Of a stretch of DNA of 64,000 bases, positions 45,105 to 54,649 are shown piece by piece. How positions within the stretch are numbered: position 1 is the stretch's first letter; each line of letters begins with the position of its first letter. Below the pieces are notes generated by a model. It was given only the letters and a program-made list of their open reading frames with translations. It did no database searches and was not told the DNA's origin. The stretch is from Phytophthora sp. 'mugwort'. Taxonomy: Eukaryota > Oomycota > Peronosporomycetes > Peronosporales > Peronosporaceae. Position numbers and translations under genes: made by a program. The stretch is from positions 2,294,001 to 2,358,000 of the forward strand of contig JAUCEF010000001.1 of NCBI GenBank assembly GCA_033558025.1. The letters run 5' to 3'.

Positions 45105-47960
45105 ATGGCATCTGCTGTCTCCGCCGACGCCGCGGTGGCGGCGAGCTTCTCGGAGCTCAATGCCGTGCTTAAGCGCGAGAACTACTCGCGTGCTGTAGAA
45201 ATCTGCAACAAGAGTGAGTGGCACGGGGACGCGTCAAATATGGGGTTCCCGTATCTGACCTCTGCGATCGTGTGTGTGTGCTGCTGTGCAGTCCGTTCCA
45301 AGTTCCCGGACGACGTGGACGCCGTCAAGGTCAAGTGTGTGTCACTCATCCGTCTGGAGAAGGTCCGTACCCTGAGTCGTAGTCTTATTAAGTGAGTCGA
45401 TGGGTGATAGAGGCTTACGCATTGCGGGGTTTTAGTTTGACAAGGCGCTGGAGCTGGCCATCAAATACGACTTCCTGGGCACTGAGAAGGCCTACTGCCT
45501 CTACCGCCTTAAGAAGGACGACGACGCGCTCAAGTTGTTGGGGGGAGGAGACCCGGAGGCACAAAATCCTGCTCAATTGCATCTAGCGGCACAACTGGTG
45601 CGTTGACTGCTTCTGCACTTCGAGAAAAAAGGAGGGGGCTGGATCTGACGATATTTTGTCGATTTTTGAAGCACTTCCGCAAGGGAAACTACGACCAGAG
45701 CATCCGCATTTACGAGCTGCTGCTCTCGCGTGTCGAGGAGGTGGGTGTAGGGCCATATTTAATCGGTCTTTTTGGGTGGCTACCATGCTGATATGTCTGA
45801 CGATCTTTTATCTGTGTGTAATTAACAGGGTGATGACCTTTTGGAGCTACAAACGAACCTGCTTGCCGCCTATGCTAGTGCGGGCAGGAGCCACGAGCTG
45901 AAGGATCGCGAGATTCCTGTAAGAAATCATTCCGAGATAAACATTTTTCATGAAGAAGATATCGTCTCATCCTAGTTTTGGTTGTGTTATGCTGTCACAG
46001 ATTGATGAGGGTTTCGAAGTGGCCTTCAACAAGTCGTTTGTGGCCATTCAGTCCGCCGATTGGGAGGCGGCAGAGGAACTGTTACTGACTACCGAACGTA
46101 AGACTGGCGTTAGATCGTGTTCGACTAGTACGTGTCCTATATTGACCACGCGTCGATGTGTTGGTCTCTATGACAGGCTTGTGCCGCGATACATTTGCGG
46201 CCGAGGGCGCGTCGGAAGCCGAGATTGAAGAGGAAGTGGCTGTCATCAAGACGCAGCTGGCGTTTGTGAAGCAGATGCGCGGCGATATGGATGGTGCCCT
46301 CGCTGATTACCGCAACGTGCTTAAGCTGAAGTATGTTGGTCGTCTTGGGAATTGTAGTTTTGAAATGAGGGTCATTCTTTGTGCTGACTGCTGGTTATCT
46401 CTGCTGTGGATTCGCTTTGCAGGCTGCGCAACCGTACGGTGGGGGTTGTGGCTTCGAACAACATCGTGACGATCCGCAAAGACCGCGACGTGCTGGACTC
46501 ATTGAAGCGACTGAAGAACATTGATGCGACAGTGTTGTCGGACAAGCTGAACCTAGCCCAGCAGGAGGCTGTTCTTACCAACCGCACGCTGCTGCTTTGC
46601 CTCATGAATAAGGTGCGCCAGATAGACGTGTTGTGGTATTGTAGGATCCTTGCTCTAAAGCTGTCGTACTAACAACCTCGTTCGGATCAACCAGACGGAG
46701 GAATGCCGCGAAAGCCTCGAGACATTGAAGAAGCAGTTCCCCGCGTCGAAGTCAGTTGCTGATATTGTGGTGTTACTCGCAATCAAGGATCAGTCGCCAG
46801 CAGCTGCGATTGAGCAGCTCCAGGTAGGACGCAGGATACTTATCAATGTTGTATTGGTAAGTGACCTAACGTTGTGTGTTTCCCATGTGACTATATCCGC
46901 CCTCAGGGAGATGTGAGCGTGGGTGGTCGACTAGGTCTTGCGCACGTATACTTAACGGAAGGACAGGTGCTGAAGGCTGCCGAGTGCATTCGCTCTATTG
47001 ATCAGTTGGCGCACTCCCCTGGTACAGTGGCGACTCTTGTTGCTATGTACGAGCAGGCAGGTGACTCAGCATCGGCGCAGGCTGTACTAGAAACCGCACT
47101 GGCTTACCACAAGGCTCGTGACTACACGTCCGACCAGGCTGTGAAGATTCGTGAGGGTGACTGCTGGTACAAGATCCAGAAGAAACACTACCGCGAGGCT
47201 GCCAACGCGTACTTGGAGCTACTGGAAGGCGAGACTGTGGGTGCTCTGGACCGCGATCTCCGTCTTCGTTCTATGGCCTTGCTGGTCGTCGCCTTGTAAG
47301 TTGTCCGTGTACATTGATCTGTCTTCGGTTTTACGGCATTCTTCTAACAGTTATTATTGCAGGTCGTTTTGTGATGCTGAAGCCGCGGAGGCTCGGTGCG
47401 CTATGCTTCCCGCTGTCGAGGAGAGCGACATTGATTCGAGTGAACTGGAGAAGCAGGCTCCGCGCTCGACCCGTCTGGTTGGCAAGTTCGCAGACACTGG
47501 TGACAAGAAGAACGAGTACGTATTTAACGCTTGGTTCAAGTGGTTTTGCAATTTTTTTTTTGCGTGGGGAATAAAACTCAATTTATTTTCTTCTTTCCTG
47601 TGTAGACGCAAGCGCGCCGCGAAGAGCCCGGAGGCGATCGCGCGCAAGCGTGCGAAGCGTAGGGAGGCGCATCTGGCCAATTTGCGCGCTCGTCCAGACT
47701 ACAACGCGTCAATTGGTCTGGTGAATCCGGACCCGGAGCGCTGGATTCCGCGTAAACAGCGCTCGCATGGCAAGCGTGGTCGTCGCGGACGCAACCGCTT
47801 TGTTGGCGCTCAGGGAGCTGGTATGGGCACGGAGAAGGACGCGCTCAAGCTTGATGCAGCTGCTCGTGCTGCGCGCAAGGCCGAATCGGACAAGCCTGCT
47901 GCTGTCGTGGTGTCTAGCGGTTCGGGCATTCGCAAGTCCAAGAAGAAGAAACGCAGATAG
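45105..47960 (+). CDS. SRP72: Signal recognition particle subunit SRP72
   Basis: Twelve exons: 45105-45213, 45292-45362, 45436-45597, 45672-45740, 45829-45918, 46001-46097, 46177-46330, 46423-46612, 46695-46823, 46907-47295, 47363-47515 and 47606-47960. They encode 655 residues (human SRP72 has 671). The first ~540 residues are TPR-like helical repeats (FSELNAVLKRENYSRAVEIC, HFRKGNYDQSIRIYELLLSR, CWYKIQKKHYREAANAYLEL) that bind SRP68. The basic C-terminus holds the conserved RNA-binding signature NPDPERWIPRKQRS and a Lys/Arg-rich tail ending KKKKRR, which contacts 7SL RNA. The protein acts in the cytosolic particle that targets nascent secretory proteins to the ER. It is the most intron-rich gene of the window. 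Confidence 0.97.
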
Positions 47961-48256
47961 AGGAGCTCCAGGAGCCTAGACGAAGTCGCTGCCGGTCGCA
48001 GTGGCTTGAACGGTAAACCCAGCTAGCTACCTATTTGCCGATAACAGAGAAGCTGTTGGTGTCTGTAGCTTGTTGTCTGTGAATCGTTATTCTTCTCTAG
48101 TGTTAGTGCCGCTTATCACCCTCCTATTCGTGTTGCTTTGTTGCTAAATCTATCCAGCGCCACTGTTCGTCTGCGAGTCGCATCCACACGTGTGCACAAG
48201 TGGTTGCTACAGAAACGAAGTTGCTGGTCACGACGAGTTGGACGATTCCGCACTGC
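47961..48256. other. Convergent 3' region between SRP72 and bL19m
   Basis: A 296-bp gap between two stop codons. No gene or obvious repeat is seen; both 3' untranslated regions must lie here or overlap. Confidence 0.5.
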
Positions 48257-48875
48257 CTAGACAGTGGTGAAGCTAGGCGCCTTATCACGCAGATAGAAGA
48301 GCTTTGCACGACGCACGCGCTTCTTGCCATTGTGGATGAACGCCTCCTGCAGCACCTTAACGCTCTGTAGCAGCGGCGAGTGCAGAAAAATCTTCTGCTC
48401 GTAACCGTAGCCGCCAATGTGCTACACAGTTCACAAAAAAATACACAGCCACACATTCAGTCACTTCAACACTGCACACAGTCGACATAGGCAAGCGACT
48501 CACATTGCGGATAACGAAGGAGCTGCCCGTGCCGCGGTTTCGCCGCGCCAGCACGACGCCCTTGACGCGCTGGACGCGGCCGCCCGTGCGGCTCAGCATG
48601 TACTGAACCTCGACCGAGTCGCCGGGTTTAAAGTTGTCAATGTCCTTTCCCTGTGAGGACTTGGCCACGGCCTCTGCCTCCAGCTGTATCAGCAGCGACG
48701 CCGCGCGTTTGGTAGGGATTTTAAGCTTGGTGCGCTTGGGCTTCTCGACCGCGGGCGTCGAAAGATCGGTCACCTCTGTGGAGAAGAAGGAAAGCTGCGC
48801 GCTCAGAAGCGGCGCGCAGCGCGATCCGGCGGCGCCGGTCACGCGCATGAAGCTCTTGGTGGCGGCGGCCAGCAT
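48257..48875 (-). CDS. MRPL19: Mitochondrial large-subunit ribosomal protein bL19m
   Basis: Exons 48875-48504 and 48421-48257 flank an 82-nt intron (GTGAGT...GTGTAG); 178 residues. The first ~35 residues (MLAAATKSFMRVTGAAGSR...) are basic and amphipathic, a mitochondrial presequence. The L19 domain follows: FKPGDSVEVQYMLSRTGGRV, then GVVLARRNRGTGSSFVIRN, and after the intron HIGGYGYEQKIFLHSPLL and KKRVRRAKLFYLRD. bL19 sits at the subunit interface of bacterial-type ribosomes. The nuclear location, presequence and intron indicate import into mitochondria. Confidence 0.96.
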
Positions 48876-49043
48876 GATCCTCTCTCTACGCTCCTTCCTC
48901 CGTTGAGTTCTGCGGTCAATAGAGCCCGATGACCACCCGTAAGCTGTGTGGTGTACATAAGAAATCTGAAACTTAAACCTTAACGCTAAATGAATAAAAA
49001 AGAAAAACTCTAAAGATGCAACCAATAATGTTTATAATATTAA

Positions 49044-49105
49044 AGGGATGGGGCACAATCTCAGGTTTATAATATACTGTAAACCTGAGATTGTGCCCCA
49101 TCCCT
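49044..49105. repeat. Perfect 26-bp-arm hairpin (MITE-like)
   Basis: Arms 49044-49069 and 49080-49105 are exact reverse complements around a 10-nt loop. Flanking bases (TAATATTAA before, CTAATAATG after) extend the pairing imperfectly. Perfect arms suggest recent insertion or selection. Confidence 0.95.
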
Positions 49106-49120
49106 CTAATAATGCCCCGT

Positions 49121-49151
49121 CCCGTGGGGCACTAACGTAGTGCCCCACGGG
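49121..49151. repeat. Second perfect hairpin, 14-bp arms
   Basis: CCCGTGGGGCACTA and TAGTGCCCCACGGG flank ACG. It shares the GGGGCAC word with the neighbouring 26-bp hairpin 16 bp away, so the two are probably one compound element. Confidence 0.9.
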
Positions 49152-49239
49152 GCAGTATCGCAAGTTTTACAGTATTTCGAGCTTTATCCAAGAGAATGAG
49201 GAAGCGGATTTATCACCGCAAGTCACGAGCTCCAAAGCA

Positions 49240-50714
49240 TTATACTTCTCTTTCCAGGTCGTCGCTGTTGTCGCTGTCGCTGCTGATGAGAGCCCGCTTC
49301 AGTTCATCCACTGTCGGGCCCTTTTCGTCTGGGTAGATTGGCTTTCGTTTGTTCCAGGAATCCAAGAGCTCTTCGAGAAAGCGATACACGAACAGCCCCA
49401 ACATGATAAAGAGCAAACCCGCGATATCCTTGGGATGTAGCGGCTGGTGCTCCGGCATAAACGGGAACGTAAACGCCACGTTGCCCAAAGGAACCATTAT
49501 CGTCATGGCCTGTTCAATAGACGTTAATGAGTGGTAATCAAACACACAGATTGTCAACCAAAGCAAACCCCTTACCAGCCAGAGGATGTTGGCGCTGCCG
49601 AACTTGAGGATTAGGATGATCAGTAAGTTATAGGCCACGTTGAACAAAAGATATGCAGTCACGTAGACGGTCGCCTTCTCGCAGTCATCCTTGTGCGCAC
49701 CCTCGGTGATGCTGTTTTGCCCCAGGTAGCACATGAGGCCGTCGTACATGTTTTCTGGGAGTTCGTGGGGGGTGACGGGGTGATCCCCAACCAATGCCGC
49801 GGGGAACGTCAGCGGGATTGCAAAGAGGAACTGGAACACAGCGATCCAGCCATTCAAGTAAACCGCATCTAGCTCTGCTTCACCAAGCGTCTTCTCCTTG
49901 TAGACGCTGGACAGACACATGGGGATGCAACTGAAGATCATGACAATGGACCACAGCACGATGAGGTGCGCGTTGGCGCCCGTACTGCTGCTCGAGTCAC
50001 CTGTACCCAGCACAATAAGCAGGCCCAGCGACACAATCACTGCGCCCACATACTGGTACCCAGAGTACTTCGCCTTTAAGAGCAGGCTTGAGATCAGCAT
50101 CGAGATAGGGATTGCTGCCTGACCCAGCAAGATGATAAGCGAGCCACCGAGGTACGTAGCAGCAAAAACTTGCAGGATGCCGGCGATCGAGTCGAGTCCT
50201 CCCATGACGGCGAACTTGCGCTTGGGAATGCTGCGCTGGTCCCACGTGATGGCGCTGCCGTACTTGATCATCGGCAAGATGTATGCGAAACTGATAGGAA
50301 TCTGCAATGGTGTTAAATACAACGGTTTATTAAGGCGTGCAATGTGCAGCCAAAGCTCAAGTGGTGCAGCTGGCTTACATAGACGAACGTAGTGAGCAGG
50401 TTGAGGAACGTCGGGTAGTTGTGCATCGGAATGGTCTGAAGTCTGTTCGGCAAAACAACGAGTCAGCCTTAAGACGACACCACAGATTGGTCTAATAGAA
50501 AATATACTCACTTTTGGAAGACTGTTAACCCAGCAAGAAAATGATCATCAACGATAGAGAACAAGGCGTCAGTGTCGAAGACTCAAGTGACAGCTAATTT
50601 TTTTGAGCAGATGGGCGTCAGCCACGCACTCTTATTGCCGAGGCCCACGAAGACCATGGCCACGAAGCTCACGAGGAGCTTCACGTCGCGCTCCGCCTCC
50701 TCCCTCGTCGGCAT
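49240..50714 (-). CDS. CRT-like (chloroquine-resistance-transporter-like) membrane transporter
   Basis: Five exons: 50714-50630, 50521-50512 (a 10-nt microexon), 50442-50379, 50301-49576 and 49509-49240; 384 residues. The spliced product reads LGNKIFQKLQTIPMHNYPTF, then TTFVYIPISFAYILPMIKYG, closely like the N-terminal region of the CRT family in the drug/metabolite transporter clan. About ten hydrophobic helices follow, including SANILWLAMTIMVPLGNVAF across the last intron. The tail is acidic (SSDSDNSDDLEREV). Plasmodium CRT works in the digestive vacuole and plant homologues move thiols across plastid membranes; the substrate here is unknown. The last intron (49510-49575) is 66 nt, in frame and stop-free. 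It shares a 111-bp promoter with the acyltransferase. Confidence 0.93.
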
Positions 50715-50825
50715 TTTCTTCAAGTGAATCTTCAAGAGTGAAGGGTACTTCCGTTGGTACACGGTACCGGTTTCATTACGAGTTCATCACAATAGTAAAG
50801 TCAAGTGAACTGCTCAGCGGAGACC
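50715..50825. promoter_or_regulatory. 111-bp bidirectional promoter region
   Basis: This lies between the divergent starts of the CRT-like gene and the acyltransferase. On the plus strand AGTTCATCACAATAG (about 50780) resembles the initiator pattern. On the minus strand TTCACTCTTGAA is a looser match. Confidence 0.5.
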
Positions 50826-52171
50826 ATGCGCGTTGCACTCGTGAGCATCGTGTTCTTGGCGTCGTTGGTGGTCACGGGCTGGACGGCCTTGGCTTGGGTG
50901 CTCACTCCGTGTTTCTTGCTGGCGGCGTTGCCTCTGCCGGCGTTTCTGCAGACCAAACGGTTCTACCGTCGCGTCACTCGCTTCATGTGCGTCGGTTATT
51001 TCATCATACATGGAGAAACACTCTACTTATTGACTGAGGGTTGTGTTGCTGCATGGATTGGGGCAGACAATGGGCGTGGATGGGTCAAGTGACGCTGCTT
51101 CTTGGTTCGTGGAAGGGGAGGTTCAGAGACTGAAGTTGCTACTGCTAGACGCTCACTATGACTGCTGTAGAGAAACTGTTTGGCATTCAGGTTCAGGTAT
51201 ATGGTGACGCAGAGACGAAAGCGCGTGAGAGCGACATGCTACAGGATCGAGCGTTATGGCTGTCGAACCATCGCACTCGCATCGACTGGATGTTGCTGTG
51301 GAGCGTTGCATGGCGTACGCGCACTCTCCACCAGTTGCGGATCGTCCTGAAGGCTCCTCTGCGCAAACTTCCCATTTTTGGGTGGGCCATGCAACATTTC
51401 ATCTTCATTTTTCTGGTAGGTCCTGATAGTCCTGATATTAATGAGGTGTTACTATCAAACTACGCTAACGTTGGCTCTTCTGTTACACAGCAACGCCGCT
51501 GGTCTGACGACCAAGCGAATCTGCGCAAGTTGCTGCCGTTCCTCACGTCGGCCGAACCGGAGGCTTCGTATCTTCTCTTTCCCGAAGGGACCGATCTCAG
51601 CGGGAGTAACTTGGAAAAGAGTGTCGCTTTTGCTGAGAAGAACGGTCTCCCGCCTCGTCAGTACTCCTTGTACCCGCGCACGACGGGTTGGACATTCATG
51701 TTCCCGTTACTACGTTCACAGCTCACAGCTGTATACGACGTTACCATGTTCTACGTGGACTACGCCGCTAATGAACGTCCATCGGAGGCGTCGCTGCTAA
51801 CTGGTCGTGTGCCGCGAATGATCCATTTCTACATTGAGCGAGTGGACATTTCTGCGCTACGCGACAAAAGCGAGAACGAGTTGGCGGCCTGGCTGGAAAA
51901 GCGCTTTGAACGCAAGGAATCTCTGCTCAAGGCATTTTACGAGTCGAACGGCAAGCTTCCTGATGGAGCGGAACTTCTTTTTCAACAGAATCAGGGCCCT
52001 TTGATGACCGTATTGGTGGCATTTTGGCTCGTGTTGATTAGTGTCGCCACAATTTGCGGACTGATTGGCAACCTGATCTCGGTCATAGCTGCGGTGGTAA
52101 TTGTTGCAGGTTACACTATTAGCACCGCGTATGGTACTGGTGTTGACGGGTTCCTCATCGACAATTTTTAA
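50826..52171 (+). CDS. Lysophospholipid acyltransferase (LCLAT1/AGPAT-like)
   Basis: Four exons: 50826-50986, 51067-51104, 51171-51415 and 51491-52171; 374 residues. An N-terminal membrane segment (VALVSIVFLASLVVTGWTAL) is followed by RFIQWAWMGQVTLLLEKLFG across two introns. The catalytic H-x4-D box is in LSNHRTRIDWMLLW, and the glycerol-phosphate-binding block is LLFPEGTDLS. Two C-terminal membrane helices end the protein. The family transfers acyl groups from acyl-CoA to lysophosphatidic acid, lysophosphatidylinositol or lysocardiolipin at the ER. The third intron (51416-51490, GTAGGT...CACAG) is 75 nt, in frame and has no stop; removing it restores the family spacing FIFLQRRWSDD. Confidence 0.93.
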
Positions 52172-52281
52172 CTTTAGTTAAGTAGAGTATCTATCTGACA
52201 GGCACACACAGAGAGACTTGTATTTACACAAGTTTAGGAAAGAAAACAAATTAAAAAGATTGAGTTGAGACTCGAACCTCT

Positions 52282-53862
52282 TTACCTACGAACACAGCTT
52301 GGCCCTGGTGGCGGCAAGTTTGAAGATTTGCCGATAGGTGTCGACGGAGCCGAGCGACTACCCGTTTTGAGCGTGATCCAAGGGTGACCCAGCGCCTGGG
52401 CCGCTGTGATTCGTTTAGCTGGGTCCTTCTCTAGCAGACGAGTCAAGAGCTGTTTCATTTGCGGAGATGCCTTCATTCTGTTAGGGAACTCCAACTCCTG
52501 GTGTGTGCAAGCACTAGGCGGGTAGAAGGGGCCGTACCCGAATACCATTTCGAAAAGCATAATGCCAGCGCTGAACATGTCAATAGCAGGGCCGTAGGTA
52601 GCCTTGCCATCAAGTAGCTCGGGCGCGATGTAGCCCACCGTGCCAAAGATGCCAGCAAATGGGAGTGATGTCTCGTGAGCGCCGAAGGCTCGCGAGGCAC
52701 CGAAATCACACAACTTCACTGTAGTGCCATCGTTGTCCAACAGCACGTTATGAGGCTTAATATCATGGTGCACAATGTTGTTGCCGTGGAGGTACTCAAG
52801 AGCGAGCAGCAGTTGATGAAAGTAATCACGGCACTTATTTTCCTCCATGCCTGCACCGGTGATGATCGTATTGAGAGAACCACTGTCAGCGCGCTCCAGA
52901 ATGAAGTAGTGCGCGCCGTCGTCCTCGTAGACATCCAGCAACTTGACAACGTGCGGGTGTTCCAGGCCCTTGTGAATAACTTGCTCGCGGATCACCGACT
53001 GTTTTTCCTCCGGAGAGATCAAAATGTACTTTGGTACGATTTTCACTGCAACCTCCGCAAGCGACGACTTGTCCTGACCCGAACACACCTTGCCATACGC
53101 TCCAGCAGCGAACGACTCGCGGATGAGGTAACGTCCATGCATAGCCTTTTCACGCGGAGTGAGCAATGCCGAGTTCTCCGAGGCCGTGCGCATTCGTGGG
53201 CTTGCCACGCTTTTCCGTGAAGAGCCAGTCCGCATTACCGGCAGTGCGTGTATGCTACCTGCACTTTTCAGCGGTGGGACGGAGACGGCATCTTCACTAA
53301 TAGCATGGCCTGTGATGGAGTTGAACGAGCTGCGTTCCGTACTGGTGTTGCTACCGCCTGAGTAGGCTGTGGGGACGGCGGTTTCTATTGCCGAGCCTTC
53401 CTCGTCGTCGCCCGCTAAATCGCTCGTATTAATGCGCATGCTTTGATTTTTCTTTAGAGAAGTCGCCGCCATCGACACCGAACGACGGCGACGCGTAGCC
53501 GCCAGCCTCGCCTCTTCGAAACTTAGCGCACGCAAGTAGCGGTGGTCGCCGGCGTTCCGATGCTGCAACCAGGACGGGTCGACGCCGCAGCGCACGCGGT
53601 TGCAGATGACGATGTCCTCCTCCATGACGCTGAAGTTGCGCAGCAGTAGCAGTTTCTTGCCGTTGTGTCGCTTAGCGCGCTGGTTCTCGGCGTCCACGGC
53701 GGCGGCGCCCATCTGGGACGTCGGGTGCTCAGGTTTACTGTGCGAGCGCTGGAAGGTGGAGCCGCGGCCGAGACGCACCATGGCCACGTCGTGTGCCGAG
53801 AGGTCCAGCGGCGATTTGGCGGGCGGCGCCGGACGCAGCAGGCGGACGGAGTTGTGGTTCAT
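52282..53862 (-). CDS. Serine/threonine protein kinase with long N-terminal extension, non-RD type
   Basis: A single exon of 526 residues. The kinase domain is about 245-497. The nucleotide loop FAAGAYGKV (251-259) lacks the usual first glycine. VAVK gives the catalytic Lys274. The catalytic loop reads HHDIKPHN (365-372), so the Arg of HRD is His. DFG is at 386-388 and APE at 413-415. The APE-side sequence FGTVGYIAPELL and the lobe arrangement resemble CAMK-group kinases, but no calmodulin-binding helix or EF-hands are seen. Residues 1-240 are low-complexity and Ser/Arg-rich, with likely phosphorylation sites. The kinase is probably active (Lys, Asp and DFG all present), with regulation not depending on an RD arginine. 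It converges on the acyltransferase gene (110 bp). Confidence 0.95.
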   Translation of the reverse strand: MNHNSVRLLRPAPPAKSPLDLSAHDVAMVRLGRGSTFQRSHSKPEHPTSQMGAAAVDAENQRAKRHNGKKLLLLRNFSVMEEDIVICNRVRCGVDPSWLQHRNAGDHRYLRALSFEEARLAATRRRRSVSMAATSLKKNQSMRINTSDLAGDDEEGSAIETAVPTAYSGGSNTSTERSSFNSITGHAISEDAVSVPPLKSAGSIHALPVMRTGSSRKSVASPRMRTASENSALLTPREKAMHGRYLIRESFAAGAYGKVCSGQDKSSLAEVAVKIVPKYILISPEEKQSVIREQVIHKGLEHPHVVKLLDVYEDDGAHYFILERADSGSLNTIITGAGMEENKCRDYFHQLLLALEYLHGNNIVHHDIKPHNVLLDNDGTTVKLCDFGASRAFGAHETSLPFAGIFGTVGYIAPELLDGKATYGPAIDMFSAGIMLFEMVFGYGPFYPPSACTHQELEFPNRMKASPQMKQLLTRLLEKDPAKRITAAQALGHPWITLKTGSRSAPSTPIGKSSNLPPPGPSCVRR

Positions 53863-54649
53863 AGCAGGCAGGTTGTAGTTAGGTTATGACGGCGGCTGGG
53901 CGAGCCTCTACACTTGAGACCTGTCGACTTGGCGGTTATTCTAGGAATGGTAAGCTAAATGTTAGCTTGTCGAGCGACTTGATTTTTGTATGGACGATCT
54001 TCAATATGGCGTCGATACGCGCCTATGTGTATGGCAAGGATTGGGGAAAAGCTATGGCCGCCGTCAGAAGCTTGTGAGTCCTGTGCACACCTCGAGTCTC
54101 TTCCAAGGCTGCAGCGACAAGCGTGATGGTACCATGCTGTTAGCCTGCCGAAGCAAGTCCCAAGTCCATTGACGCACGCGAAAGAAATGCTGGCGTGATA
54201 TTGGTGTGGTACGGTACATTGTACAGGCAACTGTCAGTACTACATAATTCGCGACCTTAGCGGTCCAGTGACCAAATAAAAGTACATGTAGCACATTTTT
54301 TTCATAAATCTGGGTGTCAATACGTATTCCTTGGACTCAGTGAGACCCCTGCATTCATCCACGAGTACTTGGTGCAGTAAATTTGGCATTCATCGCGCTC
54401 TTTTTGAGCGCTGTATTAGCACATTTTCATATTGTCTCCAAAAATCATAGCTGTCGCTCTTCACGCTTTTTCAGCTGAAGTTGGTTTTGTCGAGATTATC
54501 TGTTAGATATTAATAAAAATAATCGACAAGTATCAAATACAACTACACTTGCAGATATTAGTCTCGTGCAGCTTAGAAGATAGCGTACCCGTTAGCCTGA
54601 ATTAAATACCTGGAAGCGGACGGTCATGCATCCAACTACTTAACAGTCG
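53863..54649. other. Kinase upstream region, no gene recognised
   Basis: Only short open frames without family resemblance occur in these 790 bp. The kinase promoter (minus strand) should be at the left edge and the 3' flank of the seven-TM gene at the right. Confidence 0.4.

Larger units (their letters stand above)
48876..49239. other. bL19m upstream region containing a hairpin pair
   Basis: This holds the bL19m promoter (minus strand) and the 3' flank of the CRT-like gene. Two strong hairpins occupy 49044-49151. The rest is A/T-rich without coding potential. Confidence 0.5.

Noticed and set aside
51122..51170. Acyltransferase start at ATG 51158
   Set aside because: It would lose the N-terminal membrane helix; upstream exons splice in phase to give a family-like RFIQWAWMGQ...LEKLFG.
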